Shown one piece after another: positions 7,667 through 16,524 of a stretch of 64,000 nt of DNA. This DNA comes from Microcoleus sp. FACHB-831. Lineage in GTDB: Bacteria > Cyanobacteriota > Cyanobacteriia > Cyanobacteriales > FACHB-T130. The stretch is from contig NZ_JACJON010000036.1 of assembly GCF_014695585.1 (NCBI RefSeq), positions 147,944-211,943 on the forward strand, given 5' to 3'. Under the pieces are notes generated by a model, which saw only the letters and a program-made list of their open reading frames with translations, had not been told where the DNA came from and did not search any database. Each line of letters opens with the position of its first letter. Positions within the stretch are counted from its first letter, which is position 1. A program made the position numbers and the translations under genes.

Positions 7667-8345
7667 ATACGGTTTGGCACTACACACTAGCACTCCAGAA
7701 CTGGGCTTAGCTATCAGCAATTTTTCTACTGATAGGCGCTCTTTAAATTGGGATTTGGGACGCGATATATCTACGTTTTTGCATCAATATTTAGTTGACT
7801 TTATAGCGCCGCAAACTTGGGCAGATTTAGCGTTTATTGCTGTAGCAAAGGGGCCTGGTGGCTTTACGGGTACTCGCATCGGCGTTGTTACTGCTAGAAC
7901 GCTGGCGCAACAGTTGAATATTCCCTTGTTTGCGATTTCTACTTTAGCAGCGATCGCGTGGGAGAAGTGCCAGCACTCAGAAGTCACCGCCAATAATTCC
8001 GAACAAGAGCCATCTAACATCCAAAATAAAGCGATCGCTCTGCAAATGCCTGCCCAACGCGGTCAATTATTTGCTGCTATCTATCAACTATCCCCAACTA
8101 ATTCCACACTCAATCAGCTATTCCCAGATACCGTAATAACACCGTCAGCATGGCAACAAACTCTAGACACTTGGCCAACTCCCTATCAGCTAATTGATAT
8201 CCCCGCCGGGGTTGGAATGGGTGCATCGGTTACAAGTCTGCTAGAACTAGCTTATCTCGATTGGCAACAAGAAAAGCGCCCCCAATGGTCAGAGGCGCTT
8301 CCTTTTTATGGTCAAAGTCCTGTAGACGATAAAGCAGCAAGGTAG
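7659..8345 (+). CDS. tsaB: tRNA threonylcarbamoyladenosine biosynthesis protein TsaB
   Basis: A 228-residue ASKHA-fold protein. The N-terminus (LALHTSTPELGLAIS) is the family's beta-hairpin, and VAKGPGGFTGTRIGVVTART at about 63-82 is the diagnostic TsaB loop. TsaB forms a scaffold with TsaD and TsaE for the t6A37 modification of ANN-decoding tRNAs in the cytoplasm. Length is normal for the cyanobacterial form. The 3' end of the gene contains a hairpin with a T-run (8274-8307). It converges with the small secreted-protein gene 1 bp downstream. Confidence 0.9.
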   Translation: MNKYGLALHTSTPELGLAISNFSTDRRSLNWDLGRDISTFLHQYLVDFIAPQTWADLAFIAVAKGPGGFTGTRIGVVTARTLAQQLNIPLFAISTLAAIAWEKCQHSEVTANNSEQEPSNIQNKAIALQMPAQRGQLFAAIYQLSPTNSTLNQLFPDTVITPSAWQQTLDTWPTPYQLIDIPAGVGMGASVTSLLELAYLDWQQEKRPQWSEALPFYGQSPVDDKAAR

Positions 8346-8346
8346 G

Positions 8347-8685
8347 CTACTGTTCCATAGTAGGTGTAGCGAAAATTCTGCTAGGTAAAGGCTCCCGCTG
8401 ATTAGGTTTAACCGTAGTTACAGCTATGTTGGAGCCGGAATCTGAGGCTTTATTACCAGCTTCAGAGACGACAACGCGATCGCTATTGGTAGAATTTAAA
8501 GCAGGATCGGCCACAAATTGAACGCTAGCAGCCGACGCAGGAATTTGCTCCAAAGATAATAAATTTATATTATTAGCGCCTTGAGCGTCTGATTGAATAA
8601 CAGTTTGGGCAAAAGAGGGATCTGCGATCGCGCCAGAAATTCCAACGAAAACAAGAAATAGCAGATAACCAATACATTTAGTCAT
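8347..8685 (-). CDS. Small secreted protein of unknown function
   Basis: A 112-residue protein beginning MTKCIGYLLFLVF, with a clear signal peptide and probable cleavage after a small-residue stretch (PSFAQ). The mature part is polar and low in complexity (Ser, Asn, Ala, Val), with no domain I recognise. The ATG at 8685 is chosen because it begins the signal peptide; an in-frame upstream start would add 16 residues without support. It ends one base after tsaB on the other strand. Confidence 0.55.
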   Translation of the reverse strand: MTKCIGYLLFLVFVGISGAIADPSFAQTVIQSDAQGANNINLLSLEQIPASAASVQFVADPALNSTNSDRVVVSEAGNKASDSGSNIAVTTVKPNQREPLPSRIFATPTMEQ

Positions 8686-9039
8686 TGGGTTACAAACCTT
8701 ATTAGATAATAACAAATAGATACACTCAGGCACGGAAAAACTTGCGATTGTTGTAGAACAACAGCGCCAAAAGTTGATAGTAAAGCTATAAATTCTCCCG
8801 CTGTATCTGCGTCTGCGAACAGATTTATACAGCCCAATTAACCAATAAGCTTAATGTAAAATATGTTGTTTTTAAAAGCGAAAATTTACTGAAACATTTG
8901 CTTCAGCGTTTGTTTGTTAACCAAAAAACCTATAGTGAATCTACGTTAGTGGATCTACCGTGTAATCTAATTAATTTTTGCCGATTAAATAAAGTTTTGA
9001 TAAATTCCGCTCGCCGTGAAAGTAAGTTGCAAGCAAAAT
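8686..9039. other. Intergenic region between secreted protein and porin genes
   Basis: About 350 bp, AT-rich. It would hold the promoter of the small secreted-protein gene and the 3' untranslated end of the porin gene, both on the minus strand. I see no gene, no clear terminator and no repeat. Confidence 0.4.
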
Positions 9040-10860
9040 TTAGAAGCTGAATGAAGTCCGCACAGTACCAATGGTAATCGGCTCGCTCGCGGGTGTATGT
9101 CCGGGCTGAAAAATAAAGATCGCCCCTGGCGTAATGCTGATGTTGTTCGTTACCTGGAAGCGATAGAAAACTTCTACATGGGTGGTAGTTCCTGGTTGTT
9201 CTCCTTTGCGTCCCAAACCCGTGTTAATTGAGTCTGGTATGTTGTTTCCAGAGGGTAGATTACTGCTAACAATCTTTGGTGGTTGTCCCACATAAATTCC
9301 TCCCAAGTTCCCTTTTTTAAACAAATCGGGGAAGTTGAAATACGCCATATAGTTTGTCGTCTCTACATTTCCCGATCGCCCTGGAATGTGAGAATTGGTA
9401 TAGCCAGCCCAACCACCTAATGTGATGCGAGGGGTGATGCGCCAGTTTAAAGTAGCACCAATAGAATTTGTTTGTAGCGAGGCTGATTTACCAGTAAGCG
9501 GATTAACAGCAGTAATCTGTTCGTCTCCAGCGCCTGTGAGCAAATTACCATCGGGAGAATAATCATTAACGTAATACAAGGCAATATCAACGGGATCTGT
9601 TGGGGTAAGGGCTAGTTGGACGCCTGCTGTATTGTGTCCCCTTGACCGTTCTCTGCTATGGAAAAATCCTGGAACAGTGGTGGAGTAAACTGCCTGCAAA
9701 CTGGCTCGTTTAGCAAATTGCCAATCAAAACCAACGCCCCCACGACCAAAGCCCATATTCAAAATAGGATTTCTTTGGGCAAAAACAGAGAGTGGCCCAG
9801 AAGCAGCGCTTTCCACGCGGTTTGGCCCTCGGAAAGCGTAAGCCATATTAACCCCTTCTGTCCCTACAATTCCCGCCAATTTATTACTAATGAGGAAGCG
9901 GTAATTCAGGTCGCTTAAAATCAAGTCGTTATCATTAAATAACTCATAACTAAGTAGAACATTATTAGTTAATCGGGGGTCAGTTGTACCTTTACTGGCT
10001 TGAAGACCTGCAAACAAATAACTGCGATCGCCAAATTGGGTAGTTAGATATAGCTGATTAAAGTTAATGACGTTGATGTTCGTACCGGGATCGCTTGTAT
10101 CTCTTTTACCATCCCTGGGAAACAGATCGGCGCGATTGTTGCTACGTCCTTGCACGCCAACAATTGTCAATCCGCTGAGTTTGGTGGTTGTGGAAAATTG
10201 AGTTCCTTCTAGTTCACCTGTGCGAGCTTGCAGGCTATCTACGCGACCCCTAAGCATTGTTAGTTCGAGAACAAATTGTTCTTGCAACTGCTGCAAGTTT
10301 GTTAAATCTTCTCGCCTAACTAAGTCGGGGGTTGCTGTTGCAATCAATTTCTCAATTTGCCGCAAACAAGCATTTACTCCAGCGGCAAATTCATATCGTG
10401 TTAAACTGCGGTTGCCGCGAAATGTGCTATCGGGATAACCAGCTATACAGTTGTAGCGTTCGACGAGCGATCGCAGTGCTTCATAAGCCCAATCTCCCGG
10501 TTTCACGTCCCGCAATTGGGAGACGTTGGTAATTTGAGACATGGGATCGCTCTCTGAATCAGCCGCATCAGGGTTTTCCTGCGATAGCCGCTGCACGTCT
10601 TGCCAAGTCTCATCCTTGCTAGGCTGGGTGTAAGGCTCTAATAACTCTGGTGTCTGCGATAAGGGTGGATTTTCTGTGGGCGATGGTGGGGCGTTAGCAA
10701 AGCGGCTCCTCCGGAGCATCGCTATCTGCGGTGGTGCGACTTCATCTGAGAAAGATTGCTCTAAGAGTAACTTCGGCGCTTGAGAGGCGAGCGATCGCGG
10801 CGTTATATCGAGAGCCACAAGCGTCGCCACCGTGCAAATACTAAGATTCAGGATACGCAT
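9040..10860 (-). CDS. Cyanobacterial outer-membrane porin (SLH plus OprB-like barrel)
   Basis: A 606-residue outer-membrane protein. A signal peptide (MRILNLSICTVATLVALD) is followed by a Pro/Glu-rich linker, one SLH domain at about 115-175 (LRDVKPGDWAYEALRSLVER then NRSLTRYEFAAG), a short coiled coil with LQARTGELEG, and an OprB-type beta-barrel to the terminal aromatic residue (TSFSF). This order is that of the SomA/iron-uptake porin family, where the SLH domain binds the peptidoglycan-linked polymer and the barrel passes small solutes and ions. The ATG at 10860 starts the signal peptide; a GTG 27 bp upstream is possible but less likely. The gene stands alone. Confidence 0.9.
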   Translation of the reverse strand: MRILNLSICTVATLVALDITPRSLASQAPKLLLEQSFSDEVAPPQIAMLRRSRFANAPPSPTENPPLSQTPELLEPYTQPSKDETWQDVQRLSQENPDAADSESDPMSQITNVSQLRDVKPGDWAYEALRSLVERYNCIAGYPDSTFRGNRSLTRYEFAAGVNACLRQIEKLIATATPDLVRREDLTNLQQLQEQFVLELTMLRGRVDSLQARTGELEGTQFSTTTKLSGLTIVGVQGRSNNRADLFPRDGKRDTSDPGTNINVINFNQLYLTTQFGDRSYLFAGLQASKGTTDPRLTNNVLLSYELFNDNDLILSDLNYRFLISNKLAGIVGTEGVNMAYAFRGPNRVESAASGPLSVFAQRNPILNMGFGRGGVGFDWQFAKRASLQAVYSTTVPGFFHSRERSRGHNTAGVQLALTPTDPVDIALYYVNDYSPDGNLLTGAGDEQITAVNPLTGKSASLQTNSIGATLNWRITPRITLGGWAGYTNSHIPGRSGNVETTNYMAYFNFPDLFKKGNLGGIYVGQPPKIVSSNLPSGNNIPDSINTGLGRKGEQPGTTTHVEVFYRFQVTNNISITPGAIFIFQPGHTPASEPITIGTVRTSFSF

Positions 10861-11039
10861 ATATAGAGTGCTTAAATTACAGTTCACACGATCGCACCAG
10901 CTTTTTTATAGCCGATAATGTGGCATCATTTGACACACCCTATGTCCTATCCACTAATAAAAAATTATGTTATTCAGGTGGCAAACTTTTAGTTAAGTGT
11001 TGTTAAAACTCTGCGTTCCTAATTGAACAATAAAATACA

Positions 11040-11065
11040 CCATCTGCGTGCCCCCACACAGATGG
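11040..11065 (-). terminator. Hairpin downstream of the permease gene
   Basis: CCATCTG and CAGATGG form a perfect 7-bp stem around an 12-nt loop about 50 bp past the stop of the permease gene (minus strand). In the minus direction it is followed by a short run (TGTATTTTATTG). It may be a weak intrinsic terminator. Confidence 0.4.
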
Positions 11066-11113
11066 CGATCGCGGCTTCAATGTAAAAACCGCCACACTTA
11101 ATTTTCCAAACCA

Positions 11114-12349
11114 CTACCGCCGTAAACTGCGCGGATCGAGAGCATCCCGCAAGCCATCACCCAGCAAATTAAAAGCTAGCACGGTAAGAATAATCACTAA
11201 AGCCGGAGGCCAAATCAACCAAGGCTGCAACACCAAAATTGAAGCATTAGTCGCCAACGACAGCATATTCCCCCAAGACGGGTCAGGCTGTTTAATTCCT
11301 AGCCCAATCAAACTCAATACCGACTCAGCCCCAATAAACCCAGGCACTGCCAGAGTCGCAGAAATAATCACATAGCTAGTTGTCTGAGGTAAAACGTGGC
11401 GAATGATAATATACAGCGGGCTAGCACCCATAGCTCGTGCCGCTTGTACAAATTCGCGCTCTTTAATCGAAAGCACTTGCCCGCGAATCACCCTTGCCAA
11501 CCCAGCCCAGCCAACTATTGAGGTAATCACCACAATTAACAAAAATCGCTGGGCGCTGCTTAACGAAGCTGGCAACACGGCGGCAAGAGCCACCAGCAGA
11601 TAGAGGCTGGGAATAGTCATCAGCACTTCCACCAAGCGCATCAAAGCACTATCCACCCAGCCCCCGAAATAGCCGGAAATCCCTCCAACTAACATTCCCA
11701 ACGGGAAAGAAATCGCAACTCCCACCAGGCCGATGCTGAGGCTGATTCTGCCTCCGTGCAGCAAACGGCTGAATTGGTCGCGGGCTTGCTCATCTGTTCC
11801 CAGAAGGTTAATCTTACCTTCGCCAGCAGCTCCGAATAAATGCCAATTGCATGGAATGCCTGATAAAAGTTCCACATCCTTCCACTTCAGCGTGTATGCC
11901 TGCTTAGATTGTGGTTCCTTGTCGGCATTGTCTGTTTTACTTGGCTCTGCTGCCAAGGGAGACGAGGCGGGCGTGGGGATGGGGGCGACCTGATTTACTT
12001 TTTCCCATTTCGGTAGTGGCAAACGAGTCTGAAACAGACGGTAGGTAGAACCCTGGACAAATAGCCGCAGCGGTGAAGGTTTTTGAAAGTCTACAGTGAG
12101 TTTGCGATCGCCTGTTTCTACAAGCGTCGGCCCTTGGGTTGTCGGATATACGTGCGGCCCGATAAACTGTCCTTCCTGGTTGCGAACGTAAATCCGCGTG
12201 GGTGGTAGGAGAGAGCCATCTAGCTGCGAAGCATATGGATCGTAAGGGGCAATGAAATCAGCGGCAATGACTGCCACATAGAAAACCAACAACAACAACG
12301 CCCCAAAACGAGCCAAGGGATTTTTCTTTAGTTTCTGCCACCAGTCCAT
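11114..12349 (-). CDS. ABC transporter permease, Opp/Dpp C type
   Basis: A 411-residue inner-membrane permease. After a first membrane helix (about 12-32) comes an extra periplasmic segment of roughly 130 residues (about 40-175), rich in Pro and Lys, that standard DppC/OppC proteins lack. The remaining membrane domain holds five more helices and the EAA loop (VQAARAMGASPLYIIIRHVL) that contacts the ATPase. It would import peptides or related solutes with a DppB-like partner, a binding protein and ATPases, none of which are next to it. Inserted versions of this kind are found in cyanobacteria. ATG at 12349. Confidence 0.87.
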   Translation of the reverse strand: MDWWQKLKKNPLARFGALLLLVFYVAVIAADFIAPYDPYASQLDGSLLPPTRIYVRNQEGQFIGPHVYPTTQGPTLVETGDRKLTVDFQKPSPLRLFVQGSTYRLFQTRLPLPKWEKVNQVAPIPTPASSPLAAEPSKTDNADKEPQSKQAYTLKWKDVELLSGIPCNWHLFGAAGEGKINLLGTDEQARDQFSRLLHGGRISLSIGLVGVAISFPLGMLVGGISGYFGGWVDSALMRLVEVLMTIPSLYLLVALAAVLPASLSSAQRFLLIVVITSIVGWAGLARVIRGQVLSIKEREFVQAARAMGASPLYIIIRHVLPQTTSYVIISATLAVPGFIGAESVLSLIGLGIKQPDPSWGNMLSLATNASILVLQPWLIWPPALVIILTVLAFNLLGDGLRDALDPRSLRR

Positions 12350-12395
12350 TTATTTTCGATGATATTTTGGCTGAAGTATAAATTATGAAAGGTAT

Positions 12396-12429
12396 CATCC
12401 TTCATACTTCATCCTTGATAGTTCATAGG
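12396..12429. repeat. Heptamer repeats between permease and HD genes
   Basis: Seven-base units CATCCTT, CATACTT, CATCCTT, GATAGTT and CATAGG run in tandem just past the 3' end of the HD gene. With the upstream ATGAAAGG they can form a small hairpin (ATGAAAGG/CCTTCAT). It belongs to the same periodic family as the other gene-border elements in the window. Confidence 0.5.
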
Positions 12430-12430
12430 T

Positions 12431-13303
12431 TTACTTTAGCTGTTCTGCTAATTGCCGCTGTACGTCCTCGGCACTTTCGTGTTCAACAGTAAATACATTC
12501 GCATATAGGTTGGCAATGATCTGTTTCCCTTGCTGTGTCAGCGACAGGTAGCGTAAGGCATCCTGAATGTAAGGAAATACGCCATACCAGTAGAACTTGG
12601 GATAATTTCTCCGCAAATCTCCGGGATGCTGATAGCCCAAAGCTTTATTCACGCCAGTTTCTTCAAACTCATAGTACAGCGCCCCAATTTTATTGAGATA
12701 GCGCTGATCGCTCAACTGGCCAATCAAGTCAGAGGCACGCACCAAGCCGGGGAAGCTAATTGTGTCTTGATGATCTTCGGCTTTTGGCACGGGGAAACGG
12801 GTCAGTTCAATATTGCGCTTGATCACCTCAGCGTCAATTAGTTTATGACCGCCAAAGCGTTCCTCAATAAACAGTTTTGCCCGATCCACATGATAAGGCG
12901 TCAAGCTGGCATCCGAGCCGCCGCGAGGCACGTGAATCATTTCGCCATCTTGGCCTGTGGCGTACATCCGTTCCATGTCTCTATCTTGTCTGCACACTCC
13001 CTTGACGTAGCCGATGTCATGGCAGACTACGGAGATAATGAAGTGCAACCAGTCGTCCGGCGACACCCCACCTTCGCGGATATGTCTGCCCCGTAGGATT
13101 TCTTGTCCCACAAGTGCTACTAAGATGGAGTGTTCTACGTTGTGATATAGGGCGTCGCTGTTGGCAATGTTTTCTAGAGCCATGCTCCCCGCCCAGGCGA
13201 TAATATCTTCGTAGTGAGGGTTTAACCCTCCGTATGTGCGGCGGTAGCCATCTCGAATCTTTTGCACAAAAGAGTCGATGAGAATTTCGGTTGCGTTAAA
13301 CAT
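12431..13303 (-). CDS. HD-domain metalloprotein (Npun_R2479-like)
   Basis: A 290-residue soluble protein with an HD-type phosphohydrolase core. The metal ligands are visible as the His in NVEHSILVA (about 55-63) and the His-Asp pair in SVVCHDIGYVKG (about 92-103), with a further conserved region in DHQDTISFPGLVRASDLIGQ whose Asp could complete the site. It resembles the cyanobacterial family named for Npun_R2479; the substrate is unknown. ATG at 13303 starts the protein. It follows no other gene closely, and the next gene downstream is the permease. Confidence 0.78.
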   Translation of the reverse strand: MFNATEILIDSFVQKIRDGYRRTYGGLNPHYEDIIAWAGSMALENIANSDALYHNVEHSILVALVGQEILRGRHIREGGVSPDDWLHFIISVVCHDIGYVKGVCRQDRDMERMYATGQDGEMIHVPRGGSDASLTPYHVDRAKLFIEERFGGHKLIDAEVIKRNIELTRFPVPKAEDHQDTISFPGLVRASDLIGQLSDQRYLNKIGALYYEFEETGVNKALGYQHPGDLRRNYPKFYWYGVFPYIQDALRYLSLTQQGKQIIANLYANVFTVEHESAEDVQRQLAEQLK

Positions 13304-13804
13304 CCTTGGTACTAGCTCGTACTGAGTGCAATGTAAGGGGTGGTTCTGAATCTAGGATGCAATAAAATTTGTCTTGCGTCTCTGCGAACTGTCACGATCG
13401 CGTTGTGTTTGTTATCACAAGCCGTTGCTAATCCTTTCAGGGCGGCGATCGCGCTCTTTTAGAAACGCCTCATACCTTGCGTCTATTTACCTTTGGTTAT
13501 AGGTAATTCAATTATCCTCAAGAGCAGCTACCCCTCCCAGGAGCCTAAGTTAACCTAACACAATTCATTAAAATTTATAGTTCCTTCCATCATTCTACAA
13601 ATAGCCAATTTCCTCACGGGCTACTTTGTTAGCAATTTTTGACAAAGCCGCCATCTTCCTAGCAAGGAAGCCGGGGAATTTTGTAAAGACTCTCAGCATC
13701 TAACTTGACAAAGCAAAAGACGCAGTTGATAGTAGCAAATAGTTTATAATGTATAAACATCAGCACCAGCTTTATAGTGAGTGCCGATAGCAAAACAACC
13801 GCAA
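13304..13804. other. Intergenic region upstream of tRNA-Gly
   Basis: About 500 bp without a supported gene. It contains two HIP1-like octamers and, near the tRNA, a TATAAT at 13745-13750 that could be the -10 box for the tRNA. TTGATA at 13726 is only 13 bp upstream of it and TTGACA at 13705 is too far (34 bp), so the promoter is uncertain. It also holds the promoter region of the HD gene. Confidence 0.4.
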
Positions 13805-13876
13805 GCGGGCGTAATTCAGTGGTAGAATGTCAGCTTCCCAAGCTGAACGTCGTGGGTTCGAGTCCCATCGCCCGCT
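13805..13876 (+). tRNA. tRNA-Gly (anticodon CCC)
   Basis: A complete 72-nt cloverleaf. The acceptor stem GCGGGCG pairs with CGCCCGC, with discriminator T. The anticodon arm TCAGC/GCTGA encloses the loop TTCCCAA, giving anticodon CCC, which reads GGG. The T arm has the GTGGGTTCGAGTCCCAT sequence. CCA is not encoded and must be added. It lies 21 bp downstream, on the opposite strand, of the end of the GGDEF gene. Confidence 0.95.
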
Positions 13877-13897
13877 TAAACCATATTTCTATTTCTT

Positions 13898-15916
13898 TCA
13901 TTGATATCCCATAGCGATCGCGTTTGGCGGTGCTGGTTTATGCAATTGCCAATCTGGAGCTGCATATACTTGCACGCGATTCCGACCAGCCGCCTTTGCT
14001 TGATAAAGCGCTTCGTCAGCAGCCGCAATTAGCCTGGTTGGTGAAGAGTCTTGTCTGGGAACAGTGGAAGCGACGCCCAAACTTACCGTGACATAATCGC
14101 TCACCAACGAAGCGCCATGAGCAATCTGCAAAGCTCTTACTCTAACAAGGATTTTAATCGCCACTCGAATGGCACCAGGGGCGTCTGTGTAAGGTAAAAC
14201 AAGCGCAAATTCTTCTCCCCCGTATCGAGCCACTAAATCGGCGGGACGTTTCGCACCTCGATTTATGGCTCTGGCAACCTGCCGCAAACACTCGTCTCCA
14301 GCTTGATGACCGTAGGTATCGTTATAGGCCTTGAAACAATCGATATCGCACAGAATCAAAGATAGGGGCATTTGCTCCCTCACCAAACGCCGCCATTCTA
14401 CATCTAGATATTCGTCAAAGCGACGACGGTTGGCAATCCCAGTAAGGCTGTCAAGAGTAGCTATACGCTGTAACTCTTGGTTTGCCGCCTCCAACTGTTG
14501 ATAGAGTTCCGCTTGTTGGATAGCGATCGCCAATTGAGTTGCCAGTTGCTTGAGCAAGTCAATCTCCAACTGCTGCCATTGCCGCTCTCTGCTACAGTGA
14601 TGGGCAATCAGCAACCCCCACAACTGCGGATGATGTCTTTTGGATTGTCCATTGTGGATTGTTTTTTCCCCTTGAATAATTGGAACCACCAACTTCGATC
14701 TGACACCACACTCCTCCAGTAAATTAATGTGATTTGGGCATAGGCCCGCTGAATAGATATCCTCCACAACGAGTATGCGATCGTGTTTAGAAGGTTCGAT
14801 ATAAGTTTCTTCAAAGTAGGGATCGTAAATGCTAGCTCCCAGCATCGGCGTCACATCAGCAACTACCGATTCCACAGTTACAACGCCGCTCCAATCTGGA
14901 TTAAAGCGCAAAACGCTCACTCGGTCAGTCTGAAGAAACTCTCGCACTTCAGTCACCGTAGTATGGAGAATTTCTCTAAGGTTCAGAGACTGGCGGATGT
15001 GCTGTGTAATCACCCCCATCAATCGTTCCCTTTCAGTCTGCCAACGCAGAGCCTCTTCTGTACGCTTGCGGTCGGTTATGTCTTGAGCTGTCCCTAAAAT
15101 CTGTTTGGGCACGCCTTCAGCAGTTCTGCTGAAAACAAGCTCGCGACTGTGAAGCCAGCGCCATTCACCGCCTTTGTGCTTTATTCTGTAATCGCACTCA
15201 ATAATCTCACCATCGCGGGCAGCAGCAAATTTTTCCTGATGCTTTCTTAAATGGGCAAAATCATCAGGATGCATTAAACTTGGCAGCACTCCTGCTGCCA
15301 TTTCTAAAATTTCTTCTAATGTATAGCCGAGCAGTTCGCCGATTTGGCGATTCACATACACGTTGCGTTGTTCGCTTAAATCATATATATACATCAAATT
15401 CGGAGCGGTGTCGGCAATTTGCTGGATGAAATGCTGGCTCTCTCGCAGTGCCTCCTCCACACGCTGGCGCTCCTGTATTTCTTCCAAAGCCTGATCCCGC
15501 ATCTTCCGGTAGTCTTGCAGGCGGGATGTTAAATCAGTTACATCCTGTATCCCTAAAAGTGCATAGAAACCGACTCCGCTGACTGTCGGTACTGCTGTCA
15601 CTGTTGTTTGCTGTATGCGTAGCTGACCCTCACCTATCTCTGCGGGAATAATATACTTGTGCAGCTGTGAAGAAAAAATTGTCGGCGGCCCACCTTCAAA
15701 AATTGGCTTCAGGCGGCTAGAGTATTTGGGCTGATTCAGGTGGGGAAAATGGCCAATAATGTTGGTTCCTAATATTTCGCTCCGAGGAATTTTCGTCCAG
15801 TCTTCGAGGCAACTGTTCCAAAACAGAACAACAAAGTCTTCTCGTAGAACGCACATGCCGACAGGGACGCGATCGAGAACACCGAACTTTTCCTCAGCCA
15901 GCTTGATGTCGTTCAT
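13898..15916 (-). CDS. PAS-PAS-GAF diguanylate cyclase
   Basis: A 672-residue soluble sensor enzyme. Domains: PAS about 8-130; a coiled linker; PAS with PAC about 165-285; GAF about 300-470; GGDEF about 495-655. The catalytic loop is GGEEF (566-570), an active variant, and RPAD at 557-560, five residues before it, is the product-inhibition I-site. It should make c-di-GMP from GTP. The GAF domain resembles those of phytochromes and cyanobacteriochromes (AGLCPNHINLLEECGVRSKL), but Asn stands before the His where bilin-binding members have Cys. ATG at 15916 follows GAGGAGG and overlaps the CheC stop by 4 bp. It is the last gene of a three-gene operon. Confidence 0.9.
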   Translation of the reverse strand: MNDIKLAEEKFGVLDRVPVGMCVLREDFVVLFWNSCLEDWTKIPRSEILGTNIIGHFPHLNQPKYSSRLKPIFEGGPPTIFSSQLHKYIIPAEIGEGQLRIQQTTVTAVPTVSGVGFYALLGIQDVTDLTSRLQDYRKMRDQALEEIQERQRVEEALRESQHFIQQIADTAPNLMYIYDLSEQRNVYVNRQIGELLGYTLEEILEMAAGVLPSLMHPDDFAHLRKHQEKFAAARDGEIIECDYRIKHKGGEWRWLHSRELVFSRTAEGVPKQILGTAQDITDRKRTEEALRWQTERERLMGVITQHIRQSLNLREILHTTVTEVREFLQTDRVSVLRFNPDWSGVVTVESVVADVTPMLGASIYDPYFEETYIEPSKHDRILVVEDIYSAGLCPNHINLLEECGVRSKLVVPIIQGEKTIHNGQSKRHHPQLWGLLIAHHCSRERQWQQLEIDLLKQLATQLAIAIQQAELYQQLEAANQELQRIATLDSLTGIANRRRFDEYLDVEWRRLVREQMPLSLILCDIDCFKAYNDTYGHQAGDECLRQVARAINRGAKRPADLVARYGGEEFALVLPYTDAPGAIRVAIKILVRVRALQIAHGASLVSDYVTVSLGVASTVPRQDSSPTRLIAAADEALYQAKAAGRNRVQVYAAPDWQLHKPAPPNAIAMGYQ

Positions 15917-16524
15917 AAAGCCTCCTCAACCGCGCTATCGATAGCTTTTATCAAAGCGTCGAACGACCCTACATTGAAGATTAGAATAATGTCTCCAGAA
16001 ATTTCCAACTGTTCAAGAGTAAAATGTGTTTGAGCTAGGAGGATAGTAGCGTGGGGAGCAAAATCGCTTGAAGGCCAAAGGTTGTCAACAGTACCCTCTT
16101 TATAAGAGGGCAGCGAGTAGTCAAGCCGCTGTTCAAACACGTTACTGATCGAACCCATCACGCCGTTAAGAACAATATTGCCAACTTCGCTCAACGTCCC
16201 AATCTTTACTGAATCAAGATCGGGGCTACCGGGTTCCTCTCCCGTGAGAATAGCTACCAACATGGAAGCGCTATCTGTTGGGAATACCAACTGTGCGTTG
16301 CCGGCAAAGGAGCCTCTGAAGCCAAGCCCAACAGCGGAAACCCTTTCTCCGTCGAGTCTTTCTTCCAGTTTATCTTTCAACTGGTCGGGTAAAAGTATCT
16401 TTATGCAAGGAATCTGTAAGCGAATGTGAGTACAGAGCATCTCATCCAAGACCCCCGCGGCTCTGCCAACGCCGATGTTGACAACCTCCTGCAATACATC
16501 CTGCTGGTAAGCGGTCAGGTTCAT
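15913..16524 (-). CDS. CheC-family phosphatase
   Basis: A 203-residue protein of the CheC/CheX phosphatase family. Both ExxN signatures are visible: EVVNIGVGRA near residue 12 and EVGNIVLNGVMG near residue 120, the Glu/Asn pairs that position water for dephosphorylating CheY-P. The ATG at 16524 (MNLTAYQQDVLQEVVNIG) is chosen because it overlaps the response-regulator stop (ATGA), while the upstream in-frame start would run far into that gene. The downstream cyclase overlaps its stop by 4 bp. The likely substrate is the CheY-like protein encoded just before it. Confidence 0.88.
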   Translation of the reverse strand: MNLTAYQQDVLQEVVNIGVGRAAGVLDEMLCTHIRLQIPCIKILLPDQLKDKLEERLDGERVSAVGLGFRGSFAGNAQLVFPTDSASMLVAILTGEEPGSPDLDSVKIGTLSEVGNIVLNGVMGSISNVFEQRLDYSLPSYKEGTVDNLWPSSDFAPHATILLAQTHFTLEQLEISGDIILIFNVGSFDALIKAIDSAVEEAL

